A stretch of 64,000 nt of DNA from the NCBI RefSeq assembly GCF_021462265.1, contig NZ_JAJONF010000025.1, positions 1-64,000 of the forward strand, read 5' to 3'. Made by a program: the position numbers and the translations under genes. Positions within the stretch are counted from its first letter, which is position 1, and each line of letters opens with the position of its first letter. Source of the DNA: Streptomyces shenzhenensis (lineage in GTDB: Bacteria; Actinomycetota; Actinomycetes; Streptomycetales; Streptomycetaceae). Positions 25,267 through 32,780 of this stretch are shown in pieces. The notes beneath the pieces are model-generated. The model did not search any database, was not told where the DNA came from, and saw nothing but the letters and a program-made list of their open reading frames with translations.

Positions 25267-26616
25267 TTGAGTACGGGACCCGGAACACCTTCCGTCCCCG
25301 CACCGACCGCCCCTACTACCCCCGCAGCCCGCAGGTCCTCGATGTTCAGCTCGCTGAATGTCAGGAACTACCGGTTGTTCTTCGCCGGCCAGGTCGTCTC
25401 GAACATAGGCACCTGGATGCAGCGCATCGCGCAGGACTGGCTGGTCCTCAGCCTCACCGGCTCCGCGACCGCCGTCGGCGTCACCACCGCCCTGCAGTTC
25501 CTGCCGATGCTGCTCTTCGGCCTCTACGGCGGGGTCCTGGTCGACCGCCTGAACAAGCGGCGCGCCCTCCTCGTCACCCAGACCTCGATGGCCCTGACCG
25601 GCATCGCGCTGGCGCTGCTGACCCTCTCCGGCCATGTCCAGGTCTGGCACGTCTACCTGGTCGCCTTCGCCGTCGGCCTCGCCACGGTCGTCGACAACCC
25701 GGCCCGCCAGTCCTTCGTCTCCGAGATGGTCGGCCCGGACCAGCTGCAGAACGCGGTCAGCCTGAACTCCGCGAACTTCCAGTCCGCCCGCCTGGTCGGC
25801 CCGGCCGTCGCCGGCCTCATGATCACCGGAGTGGGCACGGGCTGGGCGTTCCTCTTCAACGGCCTGTCCTTCGTCGCCCCCCTCGTCGGCCTGCTGCTGA
25901 TGCGGGCGCGTGAGCTGCACGTCGTCGAGCGCGCACCGAGAGGCAAGGGCCAGCTGCGGGAGGGCCTGCGCTATGTCGCCGGGCGCCCGGACCTGACCTG
26001 GACCATCATCCTGATCGGGTTCATCGGCACCTTCGGCTTCAACTTCCCCGTCTACCTCTCCGCCTTCGCGGACGACGTCTTCCACGCCGGCGCCGGCTCC
26101 TACAGCCTCTTCAACACCCTGATGGCGGCCGGTTCCCTGGCCGGCGCCCTGCTCGCGGCCCGGCGCGGCACCGCGAAGCTGCGGGTGATGCTCGCGGCGG
26201 CGGTCGCCTTCGGCGGCCTGGAGCTGGTGGCCGCGGCCGCCCCCTCCCTCTGGCTGTTCTCGCTCCTCATGGTCCCGCTCGGCATGTTCGGCATGACCGT
26301 CAACGTCACCGCCAACACCACCGTCCAGATGGGCACCGACCCGGCCATGCGGGGGCGGGTGATGGCCCTGTACATGATGGTCTTCATGGGCGGCTCACCC
26401 ATCGGCGCGCCCATCGCCGGCTGGATCACGGACGCGTACGGTGTCCGCGCGGGCCTCGCCGTCGGCGGCACGATCGCCGCGGCCGCGGCCGTCGTCATCG
26501 GCCTGGTCCTGGCCCGGGTCGGCAACCTCCGCCTGGCGGTCGGCTGGCACGGCGGCCACCCCCGGGTCCGTTTCGTCCCGAGAGAACAGCAGGAACAGCT
26601 CGCCCCGGTCGCGTGA
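25267..26616 (+). CDS. MFS efflux transporter
   Basis: This 449-residue transporter has twelve membrane helices of the MFS_3/DUF894-like group. The cytosolic start is Pro/Thr-rich, followed by FSSLNVRNYRLFFAGQVVSNIGTWMQRIAQDWLVL, the hallmark of this group. Loop 2-3 has GVLVDRLNKRR, the classical MFS motif A variant. The TTG start at 25267 is placed by the strong GAAGGAGGAGG site 9-10 bases upstream. It is cotranscribed with marR and is probably a drug or metabolite exporter; substrate unknown. Confidence 0.87.
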   Translation: MSTGPGTPSVPAPTAPTTPAARRSSMFSSLNVRNYRLFFAGQVVSNIGTWMQRIAQDWLVLSLTGSATAVGVTTALQFLPMLLFGLYGGVLVDRLNKRRALLVTQTSMALTGIALALLTLSGHVQVWHVYLVAFAVGLATVVDNPARQSFVSEMVGPDQLQNAVSLNSANFQSARLVGPAVAGLMITGVGTGWAFLFNGLSFVAPLVGLLLMRARELHVVERAPRGKGQLREGLRYVAGRPDLTWTIILIGFIGTFGFNFPVYLSAFADDVFHAGAGSYSLFNTLMAAGSLAGALLAARRGTAKLRVMLAAAVAFGGLELVAAAAPSLWLFSLLMVPLGMFGMTVNVTANTTVQMGTDPAMRGRVMALYMMVFMGGSPIGAPIAGWITDAYGVRAGLAVGGTIAAAAAVVIGLVLARVGNLRLAVGWHGGHPRVRFVPREQQEQLAPVA

Positions 26617-26665
26617 GACACACCCACGCGCACGTCCACCGGCCCGGAGGCGGCCGCCACCGCGG

Positions 26666-26839
26666 CTACGGCCTCCGGGTCAGTACCTGTCCCGGCCGGC
26701 TGCCGCCGCCCGGCACGTCGGTGGTGAAGGGCCCGGCCGGGGTGAAGCCGTTGCGCTCCTGGAACGCGACCAGCGGGATGCCGTCGGCACAGCCGTCCCG
26801 GATCCTGATCTTCCCGTCGCCCTCCATGGGGCGATTCAT
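26666..26839 (-). pseudogene. GNAT acetyltransferase C-terminal relic
   Basis: A 57-codon frame with a GGGAGGGA site before its ATG encodes a piece like the last third of GNAT acetyltransferases: CADGIPLVAFQERNGFTPAG corresponds to the usual N-P-x-A-x-x-x-Y-E-x-x-G-F signature, and ends GQVLTRRP. The acetyl-CoA-binding part is absent, so it cannot be an active enzyme. It could still be translated. Confidence 0.5.
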
Positions 26840-26887
26840 GCCGTCGTCCCTCCCGCGCACAAGCGTTCTTTTGGCAGGGTTGCCCCC

Positions 26888-27490
26888 ATGAGACTCTTCG
26901 CAGCCGTGCTGCCCCCGTCGGAGGTGGTCGACGAACTCGCCGTGGAGGTCGACAGGTTGAAGCGGTTGCCGGGCGCGGAGGCGCTGCGCTGGACCGGTCG
27001 GCCCGGGTGGCACTACACGCTCGCGTTCTACGGAGAGGTGGCCGACGACGTCGTACCGGCCCTGTCGGACCGGCTGGCCCGGGCCTCCCACCGCACCCCG
27101 CCTTTCGAGCTGTCCGTCGCGGGCGGCGGGCAGTTCGGGCACGGCAGGGCCCTGTGGGCGGGTGCCGACGGCAACCTGGACACCCTCCGCCTGCTGGCCG
27201 ACCGCGCGGAGGCGGCGGGCCGGAAGGCGGGCCTGCCGATGGGGGAGCACCGCCGCTACAAGGCCCACCTGACGGTGGCCCGCAGCCGGGACGCGGTGCA
27301 GGTACGGCCGTACGTCGAGCTGCTCGCGGAGTTCACGAGCAGCACCTGGACGGTCGGGGAGCTGGCGCTGGTGCGGAGCAATCTGCCGGTGGCCGGGGTG
27401 CGGGGGGACCAGCCCCGGTACGAGGTGGTCGCCCGCTGGGAGCTGGGGGCCGGCCCGCGGGCCGGGGCGCAGGACGTAGGCGGTGCCTGA
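26888..27490 (+). CDS. thpR: RNA 2',3'-cyclic phosphodiesterase (2H family)
   Basis: This 200-residue protein belongs to the 2H phosphoesterase superfamily (LigT/ThpR). Both catalytic HxT/S-hydrophobic motifs are present: HYTLAFYG near residue 40 and HLTVARS near 130. The start MRLFAAVLPP matches the family start. These enzymes open 2',3'-cyclic phosphates on RNA ends, and some can form 2'-5' links in vitro. The start ATG is chosen for the match with the family; a longer open frame upstream overlaps the MFS gene. It stands alone on the plus strand. Confidence 0.88.
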   Translation: MRLFAAVLPPSEVVDELAVEVDRLKRLPGAEALRWTGRPGWHYTLAFYGEVADDVVPALSDRLARASHRTPPFELSVAGGGQFGHGRALWAGADGNLDTLRLLADRAEAAGRKAGLPMGEHRRYKAHLTVARSRDAVQVRPYVELLAEFTSSTWTVGELALVRSNLPVAGVRGDQPRYEVVARWELGAGPRAGAQDVGGA

Positions 27491-27588
27491 TCAGTGCCGG
27501 TGCCGGTGCCAGCGCGTGCCGGTGCCCCGCCCGGCCGCGGCAGGATGCGCCGGGCAGGTTCCGAGGGGGGCCGGTTAGGCTCGTTGCC

Positions 27589-27675
27589 GTGGACCCGAAG
27601 ACCCGGAACCGGATCATGGCCGGTGCGCTTGTGTTGTTGTTCGTGGTGGTTGCCGTGGCCTCCGCGATGAGGTGA
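27589..27675 (+). CDS. 28-residue single-helix membrane protein
   Basis: A GTG-initiated frame encodes VDPKTRNRIMAGALVLLF-type sequence: a short basic head and one membrane helix (LVLLFVVVAVASA). No ribosome site is seen, but TAGGCT lies 8-13 bases upstream at 27576-27581, so the mRNA may be leaderless. The codon use is typical of the genome. I recall similar tiny proteins in Streptomyces annotations without a function. Confidence 0.55.
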   Translation: MDPKTRNRIMAGALVLLFVVVAVASAMR

Positions 27676-27731
27676 GGGCCGGCCGGCGGCCCGCGGCCGG
27701 CCGTTCGCCGTCGGCCGCGGGCCGCTGCGGC

Positions 27732-27767
27732 GCTGGTCGCGCAGTTCCCCGCGCCCCTTCAGGGCGC
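27732..27767. repeat. interspersed repeat, short (type B) version
   Basis: It runs GCTGGTCGCGCAGTTCC to GCGCCCCTTCAGGGCGC. A truncated second end (CCCCGCGCCCTTCAGGGGC) follows at 27784-27803. It lies between the tiny membrane gene and the convergent aldo/keto reductase. Confidence 0.65.
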
Positions 27768-27819
27768 TGCCGTCGGCTACCGCCCCGCGCCCTTCAGGGG
27801 CCGCTGACCCTGCGGTCTC

Positions 27820-28812
27820 CTACCAGGCGAAGGCCTCCGGGGACGGGCCCGGACCCGGGAAGATCTCGTCGAGGCCCTCCAGCAGTTCCTCGCTGAGTTC
27901 CAGCTCCACGGCCCGCAGAGCCGAGTCGAGCTGTTCGCCGGTGCGCGGGCCGACGATCGGGCCGGTGACGCCGGGGCGGGTGAGCAGCCACGCCAGGGCG
28001 GCCTCGCCGGGCTCCACGCCGTGCTTGGCCAGCAGGTCCTCGTAGGCCTGGATCTGGGCGCGGATGGTGGTGTTGGCGAGGGAGTCGGCGGCCCGGCCGC
28101 CGGCCCGGCGCCCGCCCTCGACCTCCTTCTTGATCACGCCGCCGAGCAGTCCGCCGTGCAGCGGCGACCAGGGGATGACCCCGAGGCCGTACTCCTGCGC
28201 GGCCGGGATGACCTCCATCTCGGCACGGCGTTCGGCGAGGTTGTAGAGGCACTGCTCGCTGACCAGACCGATGGTCCCGCCGCGCCGGGCGGCGATCTCG
28301 TTGGCCTGGGCGATCTTGTACCCGGGGAAGTTGGAGGAGCCGACGTAGAGGATCTTCCCCTGCGTGACGAGGGTGTCGATCGCCTGCCAGATCTCCTCGA
28401 AGGGGGTCCGGCGGTCGACGTGGTGGAACTGGTAGACGTCGATGTGGTCGGTCCGCAGCCGCTTGAGGCTCGCGTCCACGGCCCGCCGGATGTTGAGGGC
28501 GGAGAGCTTGTCATGGTTGGGCCAGGCGTCGCCGTCGGCGGCCATGTTGCCGTACACCTTGGTGGCGAGCACCACCTTGTCGCGGTGGGCGGGGCTCTTG
28601 GCGAACCAGTTGCCGATGATCTCCTCGGTCCGCCCCTTGTTCTCACCCCACCCGTACACGTTCGCAGTGTCGAAGAAGTTGATGCCGGCGCCGAGCGCCG
28701 CGTCCATGATCGCGTGACTGTCGGCCTCGTCGGTCTGCGGGCCGAAGTTCATGGTGCCGAGAACGAGTCGGCTGACCTTGAGGCCGGTACGTCCGAGCTG
28801 CGTGTACTTCAT
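27820..28812 (-). CDS. aldo/keto reductase
   Basis: This is a 330-residue NADPH-dependent oxidoreductase with the TIM-barrel AKR fold. The catalytic tetrad is visible: Asp in INFFDTANVYGWG with Tyr, Lys in VVLATKVYG, and His in VYQFHHVDR. The cofactor pocket is near the C-terminus (GPIVGPRTGEQLDSAL). It reduces aldehydes or ketones; by similarity it falls among the general-stress/KefF-partner-like reductases, substrate unknown. ATG 28812 begins the family start MKYTQLGRTGLKVS; an in-frame TTG 9 bases upstream is less likely. Confidence 0.9.
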   Translation of the reverse strand: MKYTQLGRTGLKVSRLVLGTMNFGPQTDEADSHAIMDAALGAGINFFDTANVYGWGENKGRTEEIIGNWFAKSPAHRDKVVLATKVYGNMAADGDAWPNHDKLSALNIRRAVDASLKRLRTDHIDVYQFHHVDRRTPFEEIWQAIDTLVTQGKILYVGSSNFPGYKIAQANEIAARRGGTIGLVSEQCLYNLAERRAEMEVIPAAQEYGLGVIPWSPLHGGLLGGVIKKEVEGGRRAGGRAADSLANTTIRAQIQAYEDLLAKHGVEPGEAALAWLLTRPGVTGPIVGPRTGEQLDSALRAVELELSEELLEGLDEIFPGPGPSPEAFAW

Positions 28813-28911
28813 GGTCACCAAGCCAACGACGTGGAGTGCGCTCTAAGCAAGAGAGCAGGGGGCGTTGAAAAGGTGTCGGCCGACGGCGAAGGCCCCTGCT
28901 AAGGTGCGCCG

Positions 28912-29343
28912 ATGCCATCGGTCAAGCAGTTCCAGGTCACCTTCGACTGCGCGGAACCCGAGCGCGTCGCCCGCTTCTGGTGCGAGGTGCTGGGGTACGA
29001 AGTGCCTCCGCCCCCAAAGGGGTTCGCCACTTGGGACGACTACGAGAGCGCCCAGTCCCCGGAGGAGCGGGGGGCGTGGTCCGCCTGCGTCGATCCGACG
29101 GGGGTCGGCCCGCGGCTGTACTTCCAGCGCGTTCCCGAAGGGAAGACCGTCAAGAACCGGGTCCATCTCGACGTGCGGGTCGGCACCGGGCTCCTGGGTG
29201 AGGAGCGCCTGGCCGCGCTGGAGGCCGAGTGCGCCCGCCTGCTCCCGCTCGGCGCGGTGCGCGTACGGCTCCTGTACGACGGCGGCGACGATTCCTGCAT
29301 CGTGATGCAGGACATCGAGGGCAACGAGTTCTGTATCGACTGA
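28912..29343 (+). CDS. VOC-family (glyoxalase-like) protein
   Basis: This 143-residue protein has a paired beta-alpha-beta-beta-beta fold typical of the vicinal oxygen chelate family: FQVTFDCAEPERVARFWCEVLGYEV at the start and VHLDVRV and DIEGNEFCID at the metal-site positions. Several usual metal ligands can be matched (His in NRVHLDV, Glu in GNEFC), but the first is not certain, so it may be a binding protein rather than an enzyme. It is divergent from the aldo/keto reductase with about 100 bases between them. No pathway is indicated. Confidence 0.82.
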   Translation: MPSVKQFQVTFDCAEPERVARFWCEVLGYEVPPPPKGFATWDDYESAQSPEERGAWSACVDPTGVGPRLYFQRVPEGKTVKNRVHLDVRVGTGLLGEERLAALEAECARLLPLGAVRVRLLYDGGDDSCIVMQDIEGNEFCID

Positions 29344-29353
29344 GACCGACCTC

Positions 29354-29941
29354 CTAGTCGACGGGGAACTCGTCCGTCTTCAGGGTGAGGCCGACGGTGG
29401 TCCTCGTGAGGTCGACGTCGGTGCCGAAGTCGACCCTCGTCTCGGTCGTGTAGGTGTCGCCCTTGGGGTGGGTGTAGACGTGGACGCGGCGCTGGTAGGG
29501 GTCGACGATCAGGTAGACGGGGACCTCGGCCGCGGCGTACGCGGTCTTCTTGGGGCCGTAGTCGTTGGCCGCGGTGCTCTTGGAGATGACCTCGGCGACG
29601 AACTCCACGTCCTGATGCCGCCAGAGCCCGCTCTCCGTCCTGGCGGCGTCCTCGGCCATCACCGTCACGTCCGACGCGAACCCGTTGAGATGCCCCGGGT
29701 AGTCGATACGGACGTCGGACTTGACCCGCTTTCGGGGGTACTTGGTCCGCAGCTGCTCGACGATGTCCAGGATGATCTCCCAGTGGGTGTCCCGCTGTGG
29801 CGACATGAAGACGGTCCCCTCGACGATCTCGACCTTGTATCCCTCGGGGGCGGGCATCTTCTCGATCTGCTCGAACAGTTCGTCGAGCGTGATCTCGTCG
29901 TCGCTCTTGGCCATCGCGATCCTGTCTTCGAGGACGGTCAT
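29354..29941 (-). CDS. Uma2-family putative endonuclease
   Basis: This 195-residue protein matches the Uma2 (DUF820) family, which has a PD-(D/E)XK nuclease fold and is expanded in Streptomyces and cyanobacteria. The core is visible as VEIVEGTVFMSP, FASDVTVMAED, VEFVAEVISKST and VPVYLIVDPYQRRVHVY; the D and E-x-I-S/K positions correspond to the nuclease active site. Biological role not established. It ends only 10 bases from the convergent VOC gene. Confidence 0.88.
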   Translation of the reverse strand: MTVLEDRIAMAKSDDEITLDELFEQIEKMPAPEGYKVEIVEGTVFMSPQRDTHWEIILDIVEQLRTKYPRKRVKSDVRIDYPGHLNGFASDVTVMAEDAARTESGLWRHQDVEFVAEVISKSTAANDYGPKKTAYAAAEVPVYLIVDPYQRRVHVYTHPKGDTYTTETRVDFGTDVDLTRTTVGLTLKTDEFPVD

Positions 29942-30029
29942 CCTGGCGCTCCTCCCCGGCCGTCCTCCGCACGAGTGCGGCCGCGCGGTTCAACGATACG
30001 CACGGTGACCGGGCAACGGCGGAATTCGG

Positions 30030-30722
30030 TCAGCCTGTTCCGGCCCTGTACTCCTTGTACTCCTTGCCCAGTCCCCACCCCTGCCGCATCGCCTCCGCGA
30101 ACGCCCCCGCGATCCGGTGCTCGCCGCTCGCGTTCGGGTGGGTGCCGTCGTAGGTGTCGGTGTCGATGTCGTACGACGCCGGGGGTGAGGCCATGAGGAT
30201 CGGGGAGCGGGGCTCGTCCAGGTCGGCCGCCGTCTTCGCCAGCAGTTCGTTGAAGCGGGTCACCTGTTCCGCGAACGGCTCGTCCGACACCGCCCGGATG
30301 TTCCGGATCACCGGCAGCAGCACCATGTGGATGCCCGCGTCGGCCTCCCGCGCGTTCGCGACGAAGATCCGTACGTTCGCCGCCGTCTGCTCCGCGTTCG
30401 TGTAGAAACCCAGGTCGATCAGGCCGAGGGAGACGAGCAGGACGTCGGCGCGGCACGAGCGCACCGCCTCCCCGATGAGCGGGGCCATGTGCAGCCAGCC
30501 CTCGCCCCAGCCGGCCAGGTGGGCGCGCGGGAAGCCGGGCTCGGCGTAGGCGTACGAGGTGGGTGCCTCGGCCTGCTTGTCGTACAGCGTCTCGCGGGGG
30601 CCGACCAGCGTGCACGGGCCGTCGTACGTCCCGCACAGGTGCTGCCACATGCGGTATCGCCAGGTGTGCTCGCCCGCGCTGCCGATCGTCATCGAGTCCC
30701 CGACGGGCATGAACCTGAGCAT
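30030..30722 (-). CDS. SGNH/GDSL-type hydrolase
   Basis: This protein of about 230 residues has block I GDSMTIGSAG (catalytic Ser), the block III-like SLGLIDLGFY (in place of GxND) and block V DGTHPNASGEHRIAGAF (catalytic Asp and His). No signal peptide follows the ATG at 30722, so it would be cytosolic unless a longer start is used. A TTG at 30743 would add seven residues. The replacement of the usual Asn in block III by a Leu-Ile-Asp stretch is unusual and may affect the oxyanion hole. Substrate probably an ester; not identified. Confidence 0.8.
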   Translation of the reverse strand: MLRFMPVGDSMTIGSAGEHTWRYRMWQHLCGTYDGPCTLVGPRETLYDKQAEAPTSYAYAEPGFPRAHLAGWGEGWLHMAPLIGEAVRSCRADVLLVSLGLIDLGFYTNAEQTAANVRIFVANAREADAGIHMVLLPVIRNIRAVSDEPFAEQVTRFNELLAKTAADLDEPRSPILMASPPASYDIDTDTYDGTHPNASGEHRIAGAFAEAMRQGWGLGKEYKEYRAGTG

Positions 30723-30816
30723 CCGCTCATGATGGACGATCAACGCGAGGGGTGGGGTGTGAGGACCGCCACGTCCCCGGCGGGCGAACACAGCGCGGGA
30801 TGGCAGGCTTGAGCCC

Positions 30817-31809
30817 ATGCGTCCACGATCGCTCACCCTCCTCGCCGGGATCCTGCTCACGGGTGCCCTCGCCGCCGCGCCCGCCTCCGCCGCCGACCCC
30901 GCCGGCGACAAGGGGTTCACGATCACGGACCCGCGGATCGCCGAGTCCAGCGGTCTCGCCGCCTCCCACCTGCACCCGGGCATCTACTGGACGCACAACG
31001 ACAGCGGCGACGGCCCGTACATCTACGCCGTCGACAGCGCGACCGGCAAGACCGTCGCGAGGATCACGCTCAGCGGAGTCGGCACGCCGCGGGACGTCGA
31101 GGCCATCTCCATCGGTCCCGGCAACCAGATCTACGTCGGCGACATCGGCGACAACCTCGACGGCAGCTGGCCCTACGTCTGGATCTACCGGCTGCCCGAG
31201 CCGAGGAAACTGGTCGACCAGACCGTCCGGGCCACGCAGTACGTTGTCAAGTACTCGAACGGCGCCCGGAACGCCGAGTCGCTGATCGTCCACCCCAAGA
31301 CCGGGCGGGTGTACATCATCGACAAGAAGGAGGACGGCGGGCATCTGTACGAGGGCCCGGCGACCCTCTCCCCGACGGGTACGAACATCTTCAAGCCCAT
31401 CGCCCCCGTCGACCTGTGGGCCACCGACGCCGCCTTCTCGCCCGACGGCACGCACCTGGCCGTACGCGGCTACTTCGGCGGCGTCTACTACGACTGGAAC
31501 GGCGGCAGGATCAAGCGCGAGGGGCGGCTCGACGTGCCCCTGCAGAAGCAGGGCGAGTCGGTCTCCTACTCCGCCGACGGGACCAAGTTGCTGTACGGGA
31601 GCGAGGGGGCCGACAGCCCGGTGCAGGCCCAGGACGCGCCGGGCGGGTCGGGCAAGGCGTCGCCGTCGGGCAGTGGCAGTTCGGCGGCCGGGAGCGACGG
31701 CGGGAGTTCTTCGGGCGGGGTCAAGGCAGGTGCCGTGGCCGTCGGGGTCGCCGCGCTCGTCCTCTTCGGGCTGCGGCGGCTGCGGCGTCCGTCCCAGCGC
31801 CGTCACTGA
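30817..31809 (+). CDS. secreted, C-terminally anchored beta-propeller-like protein
   Basis: This 330-residue protein starts with a signal peptide (LTLLAGILLTGALAAAPASA). Residues 30-265 contain repeated strands ending in short loops (GIYWTHNDSG, YIYAVDSATGKTVARI, QIYVGDIGDNLDG, RVYIIDKKEDGG) that look like propeller blades. A Ser/Gly-rich linker (about 270-300) leads to a C-terminal membrane helix (VAVGVAALVLFGL) and basic tail RRLRRPSQRRH. So it is exported and held at the membrane, with the propeller outside. Function unknown; the DIGDN loop may bind a cation. Confidence 0.82.
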   Translation: MRPRSLTLLAGILLTGALAAAPASAADPAGDKGFTITDPRIAESSGLAASHLHPGIYWTHNDSGDGPYIYAVDSATGKTVARITLSGVGTPRDVEAISIGPGNQIYVGDIGDNLDGSWPYVWIYRLPEPRKLVDQTVRATQYVVKYSNGARNAESLIVHPKTGRVYIIDKKEDGGHLYEGPATLSPTGTNIFKPIAPVDLWATDAAFSPDGTHLAVRGYFGGVYYDWNGGRIKREGRLDVPLQKQGESVSYSADGTKLLYGSEGADSPVQAQDAPGGSGKASPSGSGSSAAGSDGGSSSGGVKAGAVAVGVAALVLFGLRRLRRPSQRRH

Positions 31810-31947
31810 TCAGGCGCGGGACGCCGGACGTCACCCGTTCGGCTCACCGGCGGGGCGGCCGTACGCGGGTCCGGGCAGGCTGGGAACCGCCCCGCGGGAC
31901 CGGGCGGGAACGAGGCGACGGGTCCCGCCGCACGGAATGGGAGCACC

Positions 31948-32625
31948 ATGCCCCGCAACCCCCTGCACCTTGCCGGAAACGCCTGCCTGCTCACGGTCGT
32001 CGCTGCTATCGCTGTCCCTGCGGTCGCTGTCCCCGCCGTTGCTGTCCCTGCTGCCGTTGTCCCCGCCGTCGCCGTCCCTGCGGGCGCTGTCCCGGCCATC
32101 GCCGTCCCTGCCACCGCCGCCGTGCCCACCGCTGTCCCTGCCACCGCCGCCGTGCCCACCGCTGTCCCGGCCATGGCCGTTCCGGCCTCCGTCGCCGTGC
32201 CCTCCGCCGCCGCGCCCGCCGGGACGGTCCGGGCCGCGGACGCCGCCCTCCCGCGGGTCCGCTCGGCCAGTCTGCCGGTCGACGGCAGCTTCACCGGCCC
32301 GAACGGGACGGTCCACGTCAAGGGCACCCTCGACGTCACCGTCGTCACCCTCCCCGGCGCGGCCGGCGGCGGCACCGCGCAGGTCATCAGCAGCCTCGAC
32401 GACACCACCGGTGCCGGCGTGCCCGGCGGCAAGACGTACTACCTCGTCGGCGCCCACCGGGACACCGCCCCCTTCTCGGCGGCGGCGACCACGACGTTCC
32501 ACATCAGGCCGGCCCTCCTGCTGGTCCCGCCCTCCGGAGCGCCCGGCCGGGTCCAGCCCCTCACGGTCTCGGTCACCGTCACCTCCACCGGCGTGATCGA
32601 CACCGTCACCGCCGCGGTCGGCTGA
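31948..32625 (+). CDS. exported protein with alternating Ala-Val-Pro repeats
   Basis: This 225-residue protein has a possible signal segment (LHLAGNACLLTVVAAIAV), then about 70 residues of a near-perfect AVPAVAVPA/ATAAVPTAVP repeat resembling elastin-like sequence, and a C-terminal domain of about 130 residues (VDGSFTGPNGTVHVKGTLDVTVVTL and TTTFHIRPALLLVPP) that looks beta-rich. The GGGAGCACC site precedes the ATG. Repeat DNA suggests recent expansion of the N-terminal part. Function unknown; a flexible surface protein is plausible. Confidence 0.68.
   Translation: MPRNPLHLAGNACLLTVVAAIAVPAVAVPAVAVPAAVVPAVAVPAGAVPAIAVPATAAVPTAVPATAAVPTAVPAMAVPASVAVPSAAAPAGTVRAADAALPRVRSASLPVDGSFTGPNGTVHVKGTLDVTVVTLPGAAGGGTAQVISSLDDTTGAGVPGGKTYYLVGAHRDTAPFSAAATTTFHIRPALLLVPPSGAPGRVQPLTVSVTVTSTGVIDTVTAAVG
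32101..32168 (+). repeat. 30-bp tandem repeat inside the Ala-Val-Pro gene
   Basis: Two 30-base units (GTCCCTGCCACCGCCGCCGT core) repeat with one mismatch and a partial third copy; shorter degenerate 15-base units precede them from about 32010. The unit is a multiple of three, so the frame is kept. Confidence 0.75.
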
Positions 32626-32715
32626 CCCTCCCACCGCCCGTCGCGGGGCGGACCGGGCCGCCGTATGTCTTGACGGGATGACGGTGTCTCAGTTTCCTGG
32701 GAGGTGCGCGGTGCA

Positions 32716-32729
32716 TGGGAGCGTTTCCA
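32716..32729 (+). promoter_or_regulatory. CebR-type operator
   Basis: TGGGAGCGTTTCCA differs at two positions from the 14-base palindrome TGGGAGCGCTCCCA bound by the cellobiose-responsive repressor CebR in Streptomyces. It lies 52-65 bases before the cellulase start codon, matching the usual placement. Confidence 0.7.
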
Positions 32730-32780
32730 TCCTGTTCCGGGGCCGCGCCTCCCTTGTGGAACTCCGAGAGGAACAGGCCC

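Noticed and set aside
30723..30983. Longer N-terminus for the SGNH hydrolase
   Set aside because: The extension lies antisense to the next gene's start and has no family match; start taken at 30722.
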